Origin: Paenibacillus tepidiphilus
GTDB lineage: Bacteria; Bacillota; Bacilli; Paenibacillales; Paenibacillaceae
Direction of reading: 5' to 3'
Length of the DNA stretch: 64,000 nt
Assembly: GCF_008635795.1 (NCBI RefSeq)
Contig: NZ_VWRQ01000022.1
Coordinates: forward strand, 1 to 64,000
The notes beneath the pieces were generated by a model. That model was given only the letters and a program-made list of their open reading frames with translations, had not been told where the DNA came from and made no database searches. Shown here piece by piece: positions 1 through 9,339 of the stretch; position 1 is the first letter of the stretch, and every line of letters starts with the position of its first letter. A program made the position numbers and the translations under genes.

Positions 1-176
1 TCGCCGGTTTCCAGCCCCAGGGACAGTACGCCCAGGATGGATTTCAGGGTTACCTTCTTGCCTTTGGCTTCCGCGAAGGCTTCCGTGTCCTTGAATTTAG
101 TAGCTGTATTGACCAGCGCAGTCGCCGGACGTGCATGAATTCCGTCTTCGTCGATAATTCTGAATGTTGTTTGCAT
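1..176 (-). CDS. ptsH: HPr phosphocarrier protein, partial (C-terminus outside window)
   Basis: Phosphocarrier of the sugar phosphotransferase system: it takes phosphate from enzyme I on a histidine and passes it to EIIA domains. Only the first 58 codons are visible; the gene runs off the left edge. The start reads [12 protein letters not shown], then IHARPAT with the phosphorylatable His14. KSILGV contains Ser46, the site HPr kinase modifies in Firmicutes so that HPr can act as CcpA corepressor. It lies just downstream of ptsG on the same strand, the B. subtilis order glcT-ptsG-ptsH(-ptsI). ptsI would be expected beyond the window. Confidence 0.96.
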   Translation of the reverse strand, partial: MQTTFRIIDEDGIHARPATALVNTATKFKDTEAFAEAKGKKVTLKSILGVLSLGLETG

Positions 177-266
177 GAGATCCAACTCGCTTTCTGTTAA
201 TTTGGGATACATATATAGGGAGACGGCGCCTCCCCCGCAAGGAGAAGCGCAGCGCCATGGTACATG

Positions 267-2330
267 TTACTGGATGCTGATAATATCCTTGTCGCCGATG
301 GACACCTTACCGGGTTTCTTCAGCGTAACCGATGAGCCTTCAGGCAGATTGGAGAAGATTACCGGAGAAATAACGGATGGCGCATGGGCCTTCACATATT
401 CCAGATCTACTTCCATAATCGGCTGGCCGGCGGCCACCAGATCACCCTCTTGGACCAGAACAGTAAAGCCCTGACCCTTCAGCTTGACGGTGTTGACCCC
501 GATATGCACAAGCACTTCCTTGCCGCCGTCGGACATAATGCCGACCGCGTGCTTGCTTGGGAACACATTGAACACTTTGCCGTAAACCGGCGAAGCAATC
601 TTGCCGTCGCTGGACAGGAAGGCGAAGCCATCGCCGGTCATCTTTTGCGAGAATACGGCATCCGGAACCTCGGTAATGTCCAGCAGCTCGCCGTTGACCG
701 GAGAGACGATATCTTCAGAGATAATCGCCGTACCGTTTACACCGGCTTGCTGCTCCAGTTCGGGCTGCGGCGCAGCTGCTGCTGGTGCCGCAACAGGCGT
801 TCTGCCGCTCATGACGTCCTGAATTTGCGACTTGATCGTATCGGAACGGGTACCGAAGATCGCCTGTACGTTGTTCCCGACCTCAAGCACACCGGAAGCT
901 CCAAGCTTCTTCAGACGGTTCTTATCCACCCCGCCCTTGTCTTTGACTTCAACTCGCAGCCGAGTGATACAAGCGTCCAGATGGACAATGTTCTGGCTGC
1001 CGCCGAGAGCCGACAATATGTTGCGCGGCAGATCGTCGCCGGTCTTCGACACGCTTTCGGTATTGACTTCTTCTTTATCATCCTCAGGCTCTTCCCGGCC
1101 CGGGGTCTTCAGGTTGAACTTGCGGATAACCCAGCGGAAGCCGAAATAGTAGATGACCGCAATGACCAGACCCACCGGAATAACGAGCCACCAGGATGTA
1201 CGGTTCGGAATAATGCCGAACAGCACATAGTCGATAAAGCCGCCGGAAAAGGTCATCCCAATCTTAACGTCCAGTAGATGCATCGTCATAAACGACAAGC
1301 CGGCGAATACGGCATGCACCGCGAACAGCAGCGGAGCCACGAACAGGAAGGAGAATTCCAGCGGCTCGGTAATCCCCGTCAGGAACGAAGTCAATGCGGC
1401 GGACACCATCAAACTGCCGACAATCTTGCGGTTCTCCGGTTTGGACTCATGGTAGATAGCCAGCGCCGCGGCCGGAAGGCCGAACATCATGAACGGATAT
1501 TTACCTGTAGTGAAGGTACCGGCAGTAAATTCCACACCGTCGCGCAGCTGCGACATGAAGATACGCTGGTCCCCGCGGATCAGCTCACCCGCATGGTTGA
1601 TATAGCTGCCGAACTCATACCAGAACGGCGAATAGAAGATATGGTGCAGGCCGAACGGGATCAAAGAGCGCTCGATCACCCCGAAGATGAACGCGGACAG
1701 CGTCAGATTCGTGTTGATCATACTCTGGGATACATAGTTCAGACCGTGCTGGATCGGCGGCCAGATCAGGCACAGCAGCAAACCGAGCAGCAGCGAGGTC
1801 ACCGCCGTCATAATCGGTACAAAGCGCTTACCCGCGAAGAAGCCCAGATGAGACGGCAGCTCGATACGGAAGAAACGGTTGTACATGGATGCTGCGAGTA
1901 TCCCGACGAGTATACCGCCGAATACCCCTGTCTGCAGCGTCGGAATCCCCAGCACGCTGGCATAGGCAAAGTCCTGCTTGCTCAAGACATAGTCGTTGAT
2001 CCCCAGGACCGTTCCCATGGTCACGTTCATGACCAGGAAGCCGATAATGGCGGCAAGACCCGCAACGCCTTCACCGCCGGCCAAACCGATCGCTACCCCA
2101 ACGGCGAACAGCAGCGAGAGATTGTCAAAAACAATCTGTCCTGAATTCATTAACACGTTGGCGACAGCTTGAATCGTGTCATTTTCCAGTGCAGGCACGT
2201 ACTGCAGGAAGTCAGGGTTGACCAGCATGTTGCCGATACCGAGCAGGAGGCCGGCAGCCGGCAGAATGGCCACCGGAAGCATCAGCGCTTTACCGACTCT
2301 TTGCAGAACGCCGAATAACTTTTTGAACAT
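267..2330 (-). CDS. ptsG: PTS glucose-specific enzyme IICBA
   Basis: Imports glucose and phosphorylates it to glucose-6-phosphate. All three PTS domains are in one 687-aa chain. The IIC membrane domain covers about residues 1-405, with many hydrophobic helices and the TEPLEF motif near 321. The IIB domain is about 435-510, with phospho-Cys454 in [11 protein letters not shown] Pro/Ala-rich linker of about 510-530 leads to IIA at about 540-687, with His594 in SKHAVGI and the active His609 in VHIGVNTV. It sits between glcT and ptsH. Expression should depend on GlcT acting at the RAT/terminator in the leader (2368-2491). Length and order match B. subtilis PtsG. Confidence 0.97.
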   Translation of the reverse strand: MFKKLFGVLQRVGKALMLPVAILPAAGLLLGIGNMLVNPDFLQYVPALENDTIQAVANVLMNSGQIVFDNLSLLFAVGVAIGLAGGEGVAGLAAIIGFLVMNVTMGTVLGINDYVLSKQDFAYASVLGIPTLQTGVFGGILVGILAASMYNRFFRIELPSHLGFFAGKRFVPIMTAVTSLLLGLLLCLIWPPIQHGLNYVSQSMINTNLTLSAFIFGVIERSLIPFGLHHIFYSPFWYEFGSYINHAGELIRGDQRIFMSQLRDGVEFTAGTFTTGKYPFMMFGLPAAALAIYHESKPENRKIVGSLMVSAALTSFLTGITEPLEFSFLFVAPLLFAVHAVFAGLSFMTMHLLDVKIGMTFSGGFIDYVLFGIIPNRTSWWLVIPVGLVIAVIYYFGFRWVIRKFNLKTPGREEPEDDKEEVNTESVSKTGDDLPRNILSALGGSQNIVHLDACITRLRVEVKDKGGVDKNRLKKLGASGVLEVGNNVQAIFGTRSDTIKSQIQDVMSGRTPVAAPAAAAPQPELEQQAGVNGTAIISEDIVSPVNGELLDITEVPDAVFSQKMTGDGFAFLSSDGKIASPVYGKVFNVFPSKHAVGIMSDGGKEVLVHIGVNTVKLKGQGFTVLVQEGDLVAAGQPIMEVDLEYVKAHAPSVISPVIFSNLPEGSSVTLKKPGKVSIGDKDIISIQ

Positions 2331-2367
2331 AATTTCACTTCCTTGGTCTAGGTTTCAACAGAACGCC

Positions 2368-2472
2368 AAAAAAGGCATGAGCAACACAGTTATGGAATGT
2401 TAACCTAACGTTGAAGTTAGATTGCCCCGACTTGGGGCGAAACAACCATAAATCTGTAAATCACTCATGCCT
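2368..2472 (-). terminator. Conditional terminator in ptsG leader, overlapping the RAT
   Basis: In the ptsG leader an AGGCATGAG segment (inside the RAT, about 2464-2472) is complementary to CTCATGCCT, which is followed by six T (2368-2382). This forms a long-range terminator about 40 nt upstream of the ptsG start. The loop contains a second hairpin built on GCCCC/GGGGC. RAT and terminator share sequence, so they are mutually exclusive, as known for PRD antiterminator control. Confidence 0.85.
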
Positions 2473-2491
2473 GATCGAATCAGTAACACGT
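2461..2491 (-). promoter_or_regulatory. Ribonucleic antiterminator (RAT) bound by GlcT
   Basis: The minus strand reads GTGTTACTGATTCGATCAGG followed by CATGAG, the form of the ptsG RAT bound by GlcT-family antiterminators. It lies just after the promoter and overlaps the 5' arm of the terminator that ends at 2368. Binding of active (unphosphorylated) GlcT would stabilise the RAT and allow ptsG transcription when glucose is present. Confidence 0.88.
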
Positions 2492-2524
2492 TCGGTATTC
2501 TGTTATCGTTTATTAACAGGGATC

Positions 2525-2553
2525 ATTGTAGCACCGATTATTTGATGTTGCAA
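2525..2553 (-). promoter_or_regulatory. Sigma-A promoter of ptsG
   Basis: The -35 TTGCAA (2548-2553) and -10 TACAAT (2525-2530) are separated by exactly 17 nt on the minus strand. The -35 begins 10 nt after the glcT stop codon. Transcription would start near 2518, leaving a leader of about 190 nt with the RAT and terminator. Confidence 0.8.
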
Positions 2554-2562
2554 GACTCTTTT

Positions 2563-3429
2563 TCAGCGGTGCATTTCCTCTTCGTCTTCTTTCTTCTGCG
2601 CCAGGCGCTGCAAATGGATCGTCAAATAACTGACCTCGGCCGGATATACCGGGATATGCATCCGCTGTTCAATGACCTTTGTCAGCTTCCAGGCCAGCAT
2701 GTACATCTCGGGATACTCACGCTTCATCAGCCCGTCCAGAGATGAGGTTTCCCGCACGGTCTCTCCCCGGCGCAGCCGTTCCAGCACGAACCGCAGATGT
2801 GTCACCAGCCGGGAGTAATCGAGTGAATCGCGCGGCACCCGGTATTCAAGGCTGTCTTCCACCAGGCCAACCAGGTCGCCGATCAGCAGTGAATGCGCCC
2901 TGACTTCGGAAATATGCCGGTTGCTCAGCGCGCTGACGATATGCAGGGCGACGAATCCAACCTCATCGGGAGGAAGCGACACCTTCATGGCCGTGTTGAT
3001 CCGCTCAATGGCATGCTCGGCGAGATTATATTCCTGCGGGTACATCTCCTTCGTCTCATACAGAAACGGGTTGTGGATCGGGATATGCTGCTCCTGGCGG
3101 CGGATCGCAAAGGAAATATGATCCGTAAGCGCCGTATGGATATGCTCGTTCAGGCCCTGGCCGCTATTCTGCATAATATGCAGGACGATTTCCTGGACAA
3201 CTTCAATCAGCTTCTCCTCCACCTGGGGAACGAGCTGCTTGTACTGCTCCTGTTCCTCCTGGCTGCGGAGAATGAACATCTTCTCGACAGAAGCCAGATT
3301 GATGCGGTCATGGGCTTTGCGGTTGAAGCCAATGCCCTTGCCGATTACAACGACCTCGGAAAATTGCGGATGCTCGGCGATAATTACATTATTGTTCAGG
3401 ACCTTGGCCACTGTGATGCTGCTCACCAT
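2563..3429 (-). CDS. glcT: GlcT-type transcriptional antiterminator (BglG/SacY family)
   Basis: RNA-binding antiterminator for ptsG. The 288-aa protein has an N-terminal CAT RNA-binding domain (about 1-55, AKVLNNNVIIAEH). Two PTS regulation domains follow. PRD1 is about 70-170, with histidines in LNEHIHTAL and VALHIVSAL; PRD2 is about 175-280, with histidines in LVTHLRFV and YLTIHLQRL. PRD histidines are phosphorylated by HPr and EII in this family, which couples activity to glucose transport. The gene is directly upstream of ptsG and its RAT. The AGAGGTG ribosome site is very close to the ATG; the next codon, GTG, could also serve. Confidence 0.93.
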   Translation of the reverse strand: MVSSITVAKVLNNNVIIAEHPQFSEVVVIGKGIGFNRKAHDRINLASVEKMFILRSQEEQEQYKQLVPQVEEKLIEVVQEIVLHIMQNSGQGLNEHIHTALTDHISFAIRRQEQHIPIHNPFLYETKEMYPQEYNLAEHAIERINTAMKVSLPPDEVGFVALHIVSALSNRHISEVRAHSLLIGDLVGLVEDSLEYRVPRDSLDYSRLVTHLRFVLERLRRGETVRETSSLDGLMKREYPEMYMLAWKLTKVIEQRMHIPVYPAEVSYLTIHLQRLAQKKEDEEEMHR

Positions 3430-3488
3430 AACACCTCTTTAGATTCGAACTTCACATGAACAGCCTACAGACAAAAAGGCTAGTCTCC

Positions 3489-3518
3489 ATTATACGGACT
3501 GCATCAGCCAAACTTCAA
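3489..3518 (-). promoter_or_regulatory. Putative glcT promoter
   Basis: TTGAAG (3513-3518), an 18-nt spacer and a perfect TATAAT (3489-3494) lie about 60 nt upstream of glcT on the minus strand. The -35 matches only four of six consensus bases. Confidence 0.5.
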
Positions 3519-3583
3519 GCTAAACTTCAGACCGCCCTGCTATAAAAAATATCCCGTTAGCTATCCGCACACAGCTTGTGCAT

Positions 3584-5194
3584 TTATTTCAGCCGAAAGG
3601 TCTTCGCATGAAATCTGCGGACCAGAATCAATGCCAGCACAGCATAGACCAAAGCCAGGACCAGCGCAGCCGGCGCAAAAAATTCCGCATTGCTTCTCAG
3701 CACAAGGCCGACGCCCCCGACAGCCATCACGAGGCTGTTGACCACCATAAAGAACGGGTTCTTGATGTTCATCTCCGTGCCGTACGGCTGAAACATGTAG
3801 TACATAAACAGATGATGCACAGAGTAGAACAGCGCAAGTCCGATAACCGCCATGAAAAAGAGCGCAGCATCCCATATAATCCAATCCGCAGGCGACAGCA
3901 GCAGCGGCAGATTGACCGCCAGTCCGATCGCCACGGCCGCAATCAGATTAAGCCCGGAGATACGTGCCAGCCGGATGCGGAAGTTGCTCATGACCGCACC
4001 CTGCTTGCGGTAGAACCCGTACCGCAAGAGGCTCATATCACAGTTATAAAACATGGCCTTACAGGCCTTTTCTCCGGTGGTGATAAAGGCCATTACAAAG
4101 ATCAGCACCAGCATCCCGGAGCGCAAATATTGTGCCGGAGCGATGAATAGCTCCGGGGACAGTGCAAGTGCCAGCAATCCTCCGCACAGCAGAACGGCGC
4201 AGCCTGCCAGACAGCGCTGGAGCGGCTGGATCAGGAGACGCTTGTGACGGGCGAAGAAGATGGCGTTCAGATAGGCATAGCCGGTCTTGTCTTCATATGC
4301 CGCGTGGCCAGGCCGCAGGACTGCCTGTTCCTCATCGGAACGGATATCCTTCGCCTGGGCATCCTTCATCATCCGGCCCATGTTGAGGAGCGGCTCGTCA
4401 ATTTTGCTTACGGCATCAACCGCCTTCCGGTAATTCCCGTATCTGGCGATGTACAGGCCAGCCGCTCCCCCTGCCAGAAGGATAGCCAGCACAACCGGCA
4501 GATTAAACAGCCACTCCGGTTCGATGAACGATACTCCCGCATACAGCATAAAGGCACCAAGAATAAATCCCGGCCCAAGCACGATCCAGACGACAGCCGT
4601 TTGTTTCACCAGCACGATTTCCGTCCGGTCAAAAAGCCATAAATGCAGCGCTTCACACAAGGTCCGCCAGGATGCCAGCAGCAACGCCAGCAGTGCGCCT
4701 TGCCAGAGGGGAGCCTGCAGCATATGGGCGAACACCATCATTGCCGGGGCGAAATAGATCCCGAAGGACAGGCAGCGCAGCGTCATCGTGGAGCGCATAT
4801 ACGCACGGGCCGGCAGCCGCATCAGCTTGACGCAGATATATTTGTCCAGCTTTGGCTCCAGGATAACCGCACTGGAGACACCTGCAAGCGCGAAGCTGAG
4901 CAGCAGTATCATCTGCAGGTACAGACCGTATTGCTCCTGCGGCGGCAAATCGTTGCCAACCGCGGTAACGGGCCAATAGATTACAATTCCAAGATACATA
5001 AACTTCCCCAGGAACCCCCACAGCACCCTGAGGATTTGCACAATCACCGTCAGCGCCTGTTTCAGCTCCGCCCGGGCATACATCCCTTCCTTCATCATTC
5101 TCCCAAGAAGCGGAATTCTCCGGAAATAATAGATCAGCCGGTTCGCCCCGGAAGCCCCACGGATTTCCATTATGCTGCGCAGCGTCCTAAGCAT
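3584..5194 (-). CDS. ABC transporter membrane subunit, EcsB-like
   Basis: A 536-aa polytopic membrane protein with about ten or more hydrophobic segments, the partner of the ATPase that overlaps its start. Size, membrane layout and the adjoining EcsA-like ATPase suggest the EcsB family, whose B. subtilis member affects secretion and intramembrane proteolysis. The start overlaps the end of the ATPase gene by 8 nt, a sign of translational coupling. The substrate cannot be read from the sequence. The exact EcsB assignment is an inference; an ABC-2-type exporter permease is the safe call. Confidence 0.75.
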   Translation of the reverse strand: MLRTLRSIMEIRGASGANRLIYYFRRIPLLGRMMKEGMYARAELKQALTVIVQILRVLWGFLGKFMYLGIVIYWPVTAVGNDLPPQEQYGLYLQMILLLSFALAGVSSAVILEPKLDKYICVKLMRLPARAYMRSTMTLRCLSFGIYFAPAMMVFAHMLQAPLWQGALLALLLASWRTLCEALHLWLFDRTEIVLVKQTAVVWIVLGPGFILGAFMLYAGVSFIEPEWLFNLPVVLAILLAGGAAGLYIARYGNYRKAVDAVSKIDEPLLNMGRMMKDAQAKDIRSDEEQAVLRPGHAAYEDKTGYAYLNAIFFARHKRLLIQPLQRCLAGCAVLLCGGLLALALSPELFIAPAQYLRSGMLVLIFVMAFITTGEKACKAMFYNCDMSLLRYGFYRKQGAVMSNFRIRLARISGLNLIAAVAIGLAVNLPLLLSPADWIIWDAALFFMAVIGLALFYSVHHLFMYYMFQPYGTEMNIKNPFFMVVNSLVMAVGGVGLVLRSNAEFFAPAALVLALVYAVLALILVRRFHAKTFRLK

Positions 5195-5897
5195 CGCCGT
5201 GCCCGTCCTTTAGCATTTCAATAACCTGCTGTTCAAATTCCGGGCTTTGCAGCATGGCGGAGGGAATTTCCTGCAGCAGGCCATTGTTCAGGATGACCAG
5301 CTCATCGCAGAGATCGGCGGCAAGCTGCAGAATATGCGTAGAAAAGATAATGATGTGATCCTTCTTCATGCTGCGCAGCAGGTTCTTGATCTCCAGCGCG
5401 ACAACCACATCAAAGGAGGTCAGCGGCTCATCCAGCAGGATGACCGGCGGGCGGTCAATGATAAAGAGCAGCATCTGCAGCTTGTTCTTCATTCCGTGGG
5501 AGTACCCCTTGATCAGGCGGTGCCGGTCTTCCGGCTCGATCCGCATCATCTCGAAGTATTCGTCGATCGTTCTGGCTCCGGCAATCTTATCCTTGTTGAT
5601 ATCCAGGTAAAATTTCACAAACTCATAGCCGGTCAGAAACTCCGGCAGCACCGGCAGTGAGAAGACATATCCGACATCCTCCTCGCCAAGCGGCTGGCTG
5701 ACATCCCCCTGCCGTAAAAAAACCCCGCCGCTGTCCATGCGGATTTCTCCGCTCAGGCAGTTGAACAGCGAGGTTTTCCCTGCTCCATTGCGTCCGAGCA
5801 GGCCGTATATTTTGCCTTTTTCAAAGGTATAATCAATGCCTTTCAGTACGGGCTTATCACCAAACTTCTTGCGGATATTATCCAGTTGCAGCTGCAT
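5187..5897 (-). CDS. ABC transporter ATP-binding subunit, EcsA-like
   Basis: A 236-aa ATPase that should energise the membrane protein encoded immediately downstream. Walker A GRNGAGKT is at 35-42, the signature region YSHGMKNKLQ at about 132-141 (SHGMK replaces the usual SGGQ), Walker B VILLDEP at 152-158 and the switch histidine in STHIL at 188. An AGGAGG ribosome site lies 6 nt before the ATG. The degenerate signature is typical of ABC-2 and Ecs-type exporters rather than importers. Confidence 0.88.
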   Translation of the reverse strand: MQLQLDNIRKKFGDKPVLKGIDYTFEKGKIYGLLGRNGAGKTSLFNCLSGEIRMDSGGVFLRQGDVSQPLGEEDVGYVFSLPVLPEFLTGYEFVKFYLDINKDKIAGARTIDEYFEMMRIEPEDRHRLIKGYSHGMKNKLQMLLFIIDRPPVILLDEPLTSFDVVVALEIKNLLRSMKKDHIIIFSTHILQLAADLCDELVILNNGLLQEIPSAMLQSPEFEQQVIEMLKDGHGDA

Positions 5898-5926
5898 ATA
5901 CAGCCTCCTGTCTCCAGTTAAAGTAA

Positions 5927-5960
5927 AGGTATGGCAGACCTTATGCCGTCCGCCATACCT
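5927..5960 (-). terminator. Terminator of the nfeD-floT operon
   Basis: AGGTATGGC and GCCATACCT form a perfect 9-bp stem around a 16-nt loop. On the minus strand it is followed by a T-rich run. It sits between the floT stop and the ABC ATPase start. Confidence 0.65.
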
Positions 5961-5977
5961 CGTCGTCTTATCCCTGC

Positions 5978-7525
5978 TTATTCGCCTACCGGCTGCTCAG
6001 GCACAGGGGCCACAGCCGGTGCAGGCTTGATTGCCGGTTTAATCTCTGGCTTAATTTCCGGCTTGGCGGCTCCGCCTTTGGTCAGCCCCTTGATCAGCCC
6101 CTCCACATCAATGCCGGAGACATCCTTCAGCATCTGGGGAGCGGTCGCCATCAATTGGGTGACATAGTTGCTGACCCGGGCCGCACCTTCACCGTTACCG
6201 GTGTCAACGACCGTCAGCTTATCAATCGAAGCCAGCGGCTCGGCGATCTTGCCGGCCAGCTCAGGCAGCATCTTGACGATGATATCGAGCACCGCAGCCT
6301 CACCGAACTTCTGGAATGCTTCGGCCAGCTTCTCCTTGGCTTCCGCTTCCGCCAGACCGCGCAGCCGGATGACTTCGGACTCCGCTTTACCTTTGGCCAG
6401 CTCGGCGTCGGCGACAGCCAAGCCTTCCAGGCGTTTCTGCTCGGCAGTTGCCTTCGCCTGTGTCTCAATGCTGTACTGCACGGCATCGGCCTCACGCATC
6501 CGCCGTGCCTTGTCGGCTTCCGCCGCCTGCTCTACCGCATAACGGTCAGCCTCCGCTTTCTTCTTCACTTCCGCATCATACTGCTTCTCGCGGACCTGGA
6601 TTTCCTTGCCCTGCAGGTCGATTTCCCGCTCCTTGCGGACGAGCTCGACCTTCATCTGCTCCTCGACCACAATCTGCTTGGCGCGCGCTTCCTGAATATG
6701 ATACGCCTGATCGGCTTCCGCCTTCGCCGTATCCTGCTCGCGCTTAAAGGACGCAACCTTCAGCTGATTCTCCTTGGACGCCTCAGCGATGTTCGTGTCA
6801 CGCAGCAGCTCCGCCTTTTGACCCTGCTCCTCTGCATTCGCTTTCTGGATACGGGCATCCCGCAATGCTTCTGCTTCGGCGATTTCCGCATCCCGCTTCA
6901 CCGCTGCGATCCGCGGCTTACCGAGGGCTTCCAGGTATCCATGCTTGTCGCGGACATCCTTGATGGTGAAGGAGACGATCTGCAGACCCATCTTCTTGAG
7001 GTCCCGTGCCGCCACTCCCTGCACCTCCTGGGCGAAGCGGTCACGGTTGCGGTATACTTCCTCCACGGTCATCGTACCGAGAATGGCCCGCAGATGGCCC
7101 TCCAGCACTTCCTGGGCCTCGCTCTTCAGCGCTTCAATCGGCTTGCCCATGAACTGCTCGGCTGCCGTCGCCACATCTTCAACGGAGCTGCCGACCTTGA
7201 TAATGGCCACGCCGTCGGCGATGACGGGTACGCCTTGCTCGGTATATACCTCCGGCGTTGTCACATCGAGCTTATGGGAGAGCAGTGACGTAAATTCCGC
7301 CTTCTGGAACACCGGCAGGATGAACGCACCGCCGCCGCGGACGATCTTGATCTTGCGGCCTGAGCCGTCATCGGATATATGGCTGCTGCCGAGGAACGAA
7401 CCGGTGACGATCATCGCTTCGTCGGGACCCACCGTCTTGTAGCGGGCCCAGAAGGCGATACCCAGCACCAGCAATACGGCGACAACCACCGCAGGGATAA
7501 ACAGAAAATCAGGAATTCCAAACAT
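5978..7525 (-). CDS. floT: Flotillin-like membrane scaffold protein FloT
   Basis: A 515-aa flotillin that organises membrane microdomains. The N-terminus is one hydrophobic hairpin-like segment (about 5-25). An SPFH/band-7 domain follows to about residue 190, then a long charged Ala/Glu/Lys-rich coiled coil (about 190-430) with the EAEA-type repeats of flotillins, and a Pro/Lys-rich tail. It starts immediately after the stop codon of the upstream NfeD-family gene, and its ribosome site lies inside the end of that gene. This is the yuaF-yuaG arrangement of B. subtilis. The tail ends in repeats of the type KPEIKPEIKPAIKPAP. Confidence 0.93.
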   Translation of the reverse strand: MFGIPDFLFIPAVVVAVLLVLGIAFWARYKTVGPDEAMIVTGSFLGSSHISDDGSGRKIKIVRGGGAFILPVFQKAEFTSLLSHKLDVTTPEVYTEQGVPVIADGVAIIKVGSSVEDVATAAEQFMGKPIEALKSEAQEVLEGHLRAILGTMTVEEVYRNRDRFAQEVQGVAARDLKKMGLQIVSFTIKDVRDKHGYLEALGKPRIAAVKRDAEIAEAEALRDARIQKANAEEQGQKAELLRDTNIAEASKENQLKVASFKREQDTAKAEADQAYHIQEARAKQIVVEEQMKVELVRKEREIDLQGKEIQVREKQYDAEVKKKAEADRYAVEQAAEADKARRMREADAVQYSIETQAKATAEQKRLEGLAVADAELAKGKAESEVIRLRGLAEAEAKEKLAEAFQKFGEAAVLDIIVKMLPELAGKIAEPLASIDKLTVVDTGNGEGAARVSNYVTQLMATAPQMLKDVSGIDVEGLIKGLTKGGAAKPEIKPEIKPAIKPAPAVAPVPEQPVGE

Positions 7526-8062
7526 TTACACATCCACTCCTCTTTGGTCATCAAATTCTGTTACAAGTGCGACGCCCTCACGGACCTCCACCACCACCGC
7601 CCGGCTTCCGGCAGGCAAGGGCAGACGGTCAAAGCTCGCCGCCGTGTGCAGACTGTTGCTTGCTCCGAACCTTACCATAATCTCGCCGTAGCCCTGTGCC
7701 GGAACCGGCACCGTGACTTCACCGATTCTCCCCGCCAGCTCCGCCATGGAGAAGCCGGTGGAAGTCTCACTGTTCCGGGTTGGCCTGATGACGGCCAGAT
7801 AGAGCACCAGCCCCATAAACGCGGCGATCAACAGAGACAGTGCAAGGACGGCCCCTGGTTCAAGCCCTGTGTAACGTGTAAGCAAAATGCCCGCACCGCC
7901 GAATACGGTAACCCCTCCCGCAATGACGGCCGGATTGACGAAGTCAAAGGACAACGCATCTGTAATTCCGTCCAGCGCATCTCCGATCACATCCCCCAGC
8001 AGCACGCTGACGAAAGCAAAGATAACGCCGAGTGCCAAACAGCCCAAATACAGCGTTTGCAT
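7526..8062 (-). CDS. yuaF: NfeD-family membrane protein (YuaF-like)
   Basis: A 178-aa membrane protein with an N-terminal helix (about 1-25), two further hydrophobic segments near 60-95, and a C-terminal OB-fold-like NfeD domain (about 115-175) with GRIGEVTVPV and SRAVVVEVREG. Proteins of this type are coexpressed with flotillins and help place them in membrane domains. It directly precedes floT without any gap. The start is an ATG with an AGGGGGG ribosome site. An ECF-type promoter lies just upstream. Confidence 0.88.
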   Translation of the reverse strand: MQTLYLGCLALGVIFAFVSVLLGDVIGDALDGITDALSFDFVNPAVIAGGVTVFGGAGILLTRYTGLEPGAVLALSLLIAAFMGLVLYLAVIRPTRNSETSTGFSMAELAGRIGEVTVPVPAQGYGEIMVRFGASNSLHTAASFDRLPLPAGSRAVVVEVREGVALVTEFDDQRGVDV

Positions 8063-8104
8063 ATGATCCCCCCTGTCGATGATTTCCGGACTGTCGTATC
8101 AGTA

Positions 8105-8133
8105 TAAACGCCAAAACTGTGTCCTTGGTTTCA
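8105..8133 (-). promoter_or_regulatory. Possible ECF (SigW-like) promoter of nfeD-floT
   Basis: The minus strand carries TGAAAC (8128-8133), a 17-nt spacer and CGTTTA (8105-8110), about 40 nt before the nfeD start. B. subtilis SigW promoters are TGAAAC, 16 nt, CGTATA and drive yuaFG there. The spacer here is one base longer and one -10 base differs, so this is a suggestion only. Confidence 0.5.
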
Positions 8134-8280
8134 CAAACCTGGGTAATTATATCAGTATTGTAACCTTTACTGGGATCCTATGGAAGACCCGCGGTTCATT
8201 TGCTACACTTAATGGTAACGTATGCAGTCATATTTTGGACCCGACAGAGTTAAAATCTTGATGGTGAGGTGAACGCACCT

Positions 8281-9189
8281 TTGCGAAATGAACAAGAGAT
8301 GCTGGAGCTGATTATGGGAGTTGCCCGGAAGGATGAGCGAATCCGTGCAGTGTATATGAACGGCTCCCGCACCAATCCGCACGCTCCCCGGGATATATTC
8401 CAGGATTATGATATCGTGTATGTGGTCACCGACACCGAATCATTTATCCGCGATGAAGGGTGGATCGACATATTCGGTCCCCGCCTCATTCTCCAGGAGC
8501 CGGAGAAGAACAGCCAATATTTCTATTTCGATGACGGAACGCCGGACTTGTCGCGCAGCTACGGTTATCTGATGCTCTTCACAGACGGCAACCGGATCGA
8601 CCTGCATGTCCAGACCCTGGAAGCGTCGCTGCCGGAATTCACTGCGGACAAGCTGACGGTTCTGCTGCTGGATAAGGATGCATGCCTGCCGCCGATTCCC
8701 CCGGCAACGGATATCGACTACCGGGTCAAACCGCCTTCAGAAATGGAGTTCGCCGTCTGCTGCAACGAATTCTGGTGGTGCCTGCAGAACGTCGCCAAGG
8801 GTATTTGGCGGGATGAACTCCCCTACGCCAAGCGTATGTTTGATCAATATGTTCGGGACATGCTGGACCGGATGGTCTCCTGGAGTGTGGGCATAGAGCA
8901 TGACTTTGAGGTCTCGGCGGGCAAGCTGGGCAAATATTTCAAGCAATATCTGCCGGCGGGGCACTGGGAGCTGTACGTAAATACATATGCAGACGGCAGT
9001 TATGAAGGCTTCTGGAAAGCGGTCGAATCTACCTGCGCGCTATTCAGGGTACTAGCTGAGGAAGTAGCGGCACATTTCGGATACACCTACCGGAAAGAAG
9101 ATGATGAGGGCATGACGTTATATCTGGAAACGGTGCGTCAGTTGCCGCAGGATGCAAAGGAAATTTTTCGGGAACAGGCTGCGCCTTAA
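8281..9189 (+). CDS. aadK: Aminoglycoside 6-adenylyltransferase-like nucleotidyltransferase (AadK/ANT(6) family)
   Basis: Family enzymes transfer AMP from ATP to streptomycin and inactivate it. The 302-aa protein has the nucleotidyltransferase signature NGSRTN at about 25-30 followed by FQDYDIVYVVTD with metal-binding aspartates, and the conserved CCNEFWWCLQNVAKG segment. I chose TTG at 8281: an AGGTGA ribosome site (8267-8272) lies 8 nt upstream, and the N-terminus MRNEQEMLEL then matches the family. The GTG at 8269 falls inside that ribosome site. It is a lone gene with its own transcription unit. Actual resistance is not shown by sequence. Confidence 0.85.
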   Translation: MRNEQEMLELIMGVARKDERIRAVYMNGSRTNPHAPRDIFQDYDIVYVVTDTESFIRDEGWIDIFGPRLILQEPEKNSQYFYFDDGTPDLSRSYGYLMLFTDGNRIDLHVQTLEASLPEFTADKLTVLLLDKDACLPPIPPATDIDYRVKPPSEMEFAVCCNEFWWCLQNVAKGIWRDELPYAKRMFDQYVRDMLDRMVSWSVGIEHDFEVSAGKLGKYFKQYLPAGHWELYVNTYADGSYEGFWKAVESTCALFRVLAEEVAAHFGYTYRKEDDEGMTLYLETVRQLPQDAKEIFREQAAP

Positions 9190-9339
9190 TGATTTAAGGA
9201 TTCTGCTCACGATGTGCAACAAACCTCAACTTTTTCACAGACACAAGGCACAGGCTTAATTAAGATAGAATGGTTGCTTTAATCTGGTCTATCTTGCATA
9301 AAGCATCAAAACCAACAACAGTCAGGAGCACAGAAGTAA

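Noticed and set aside
1278-2144. Long plus-strand frames opposite ptsG and many similar antisense frames (for example opposite ilvD, galT, galK)
   Set aside because: They are shadows of well-identified genes, made possible by GC-rich third codon positions; no ribosome sites or family motifs.
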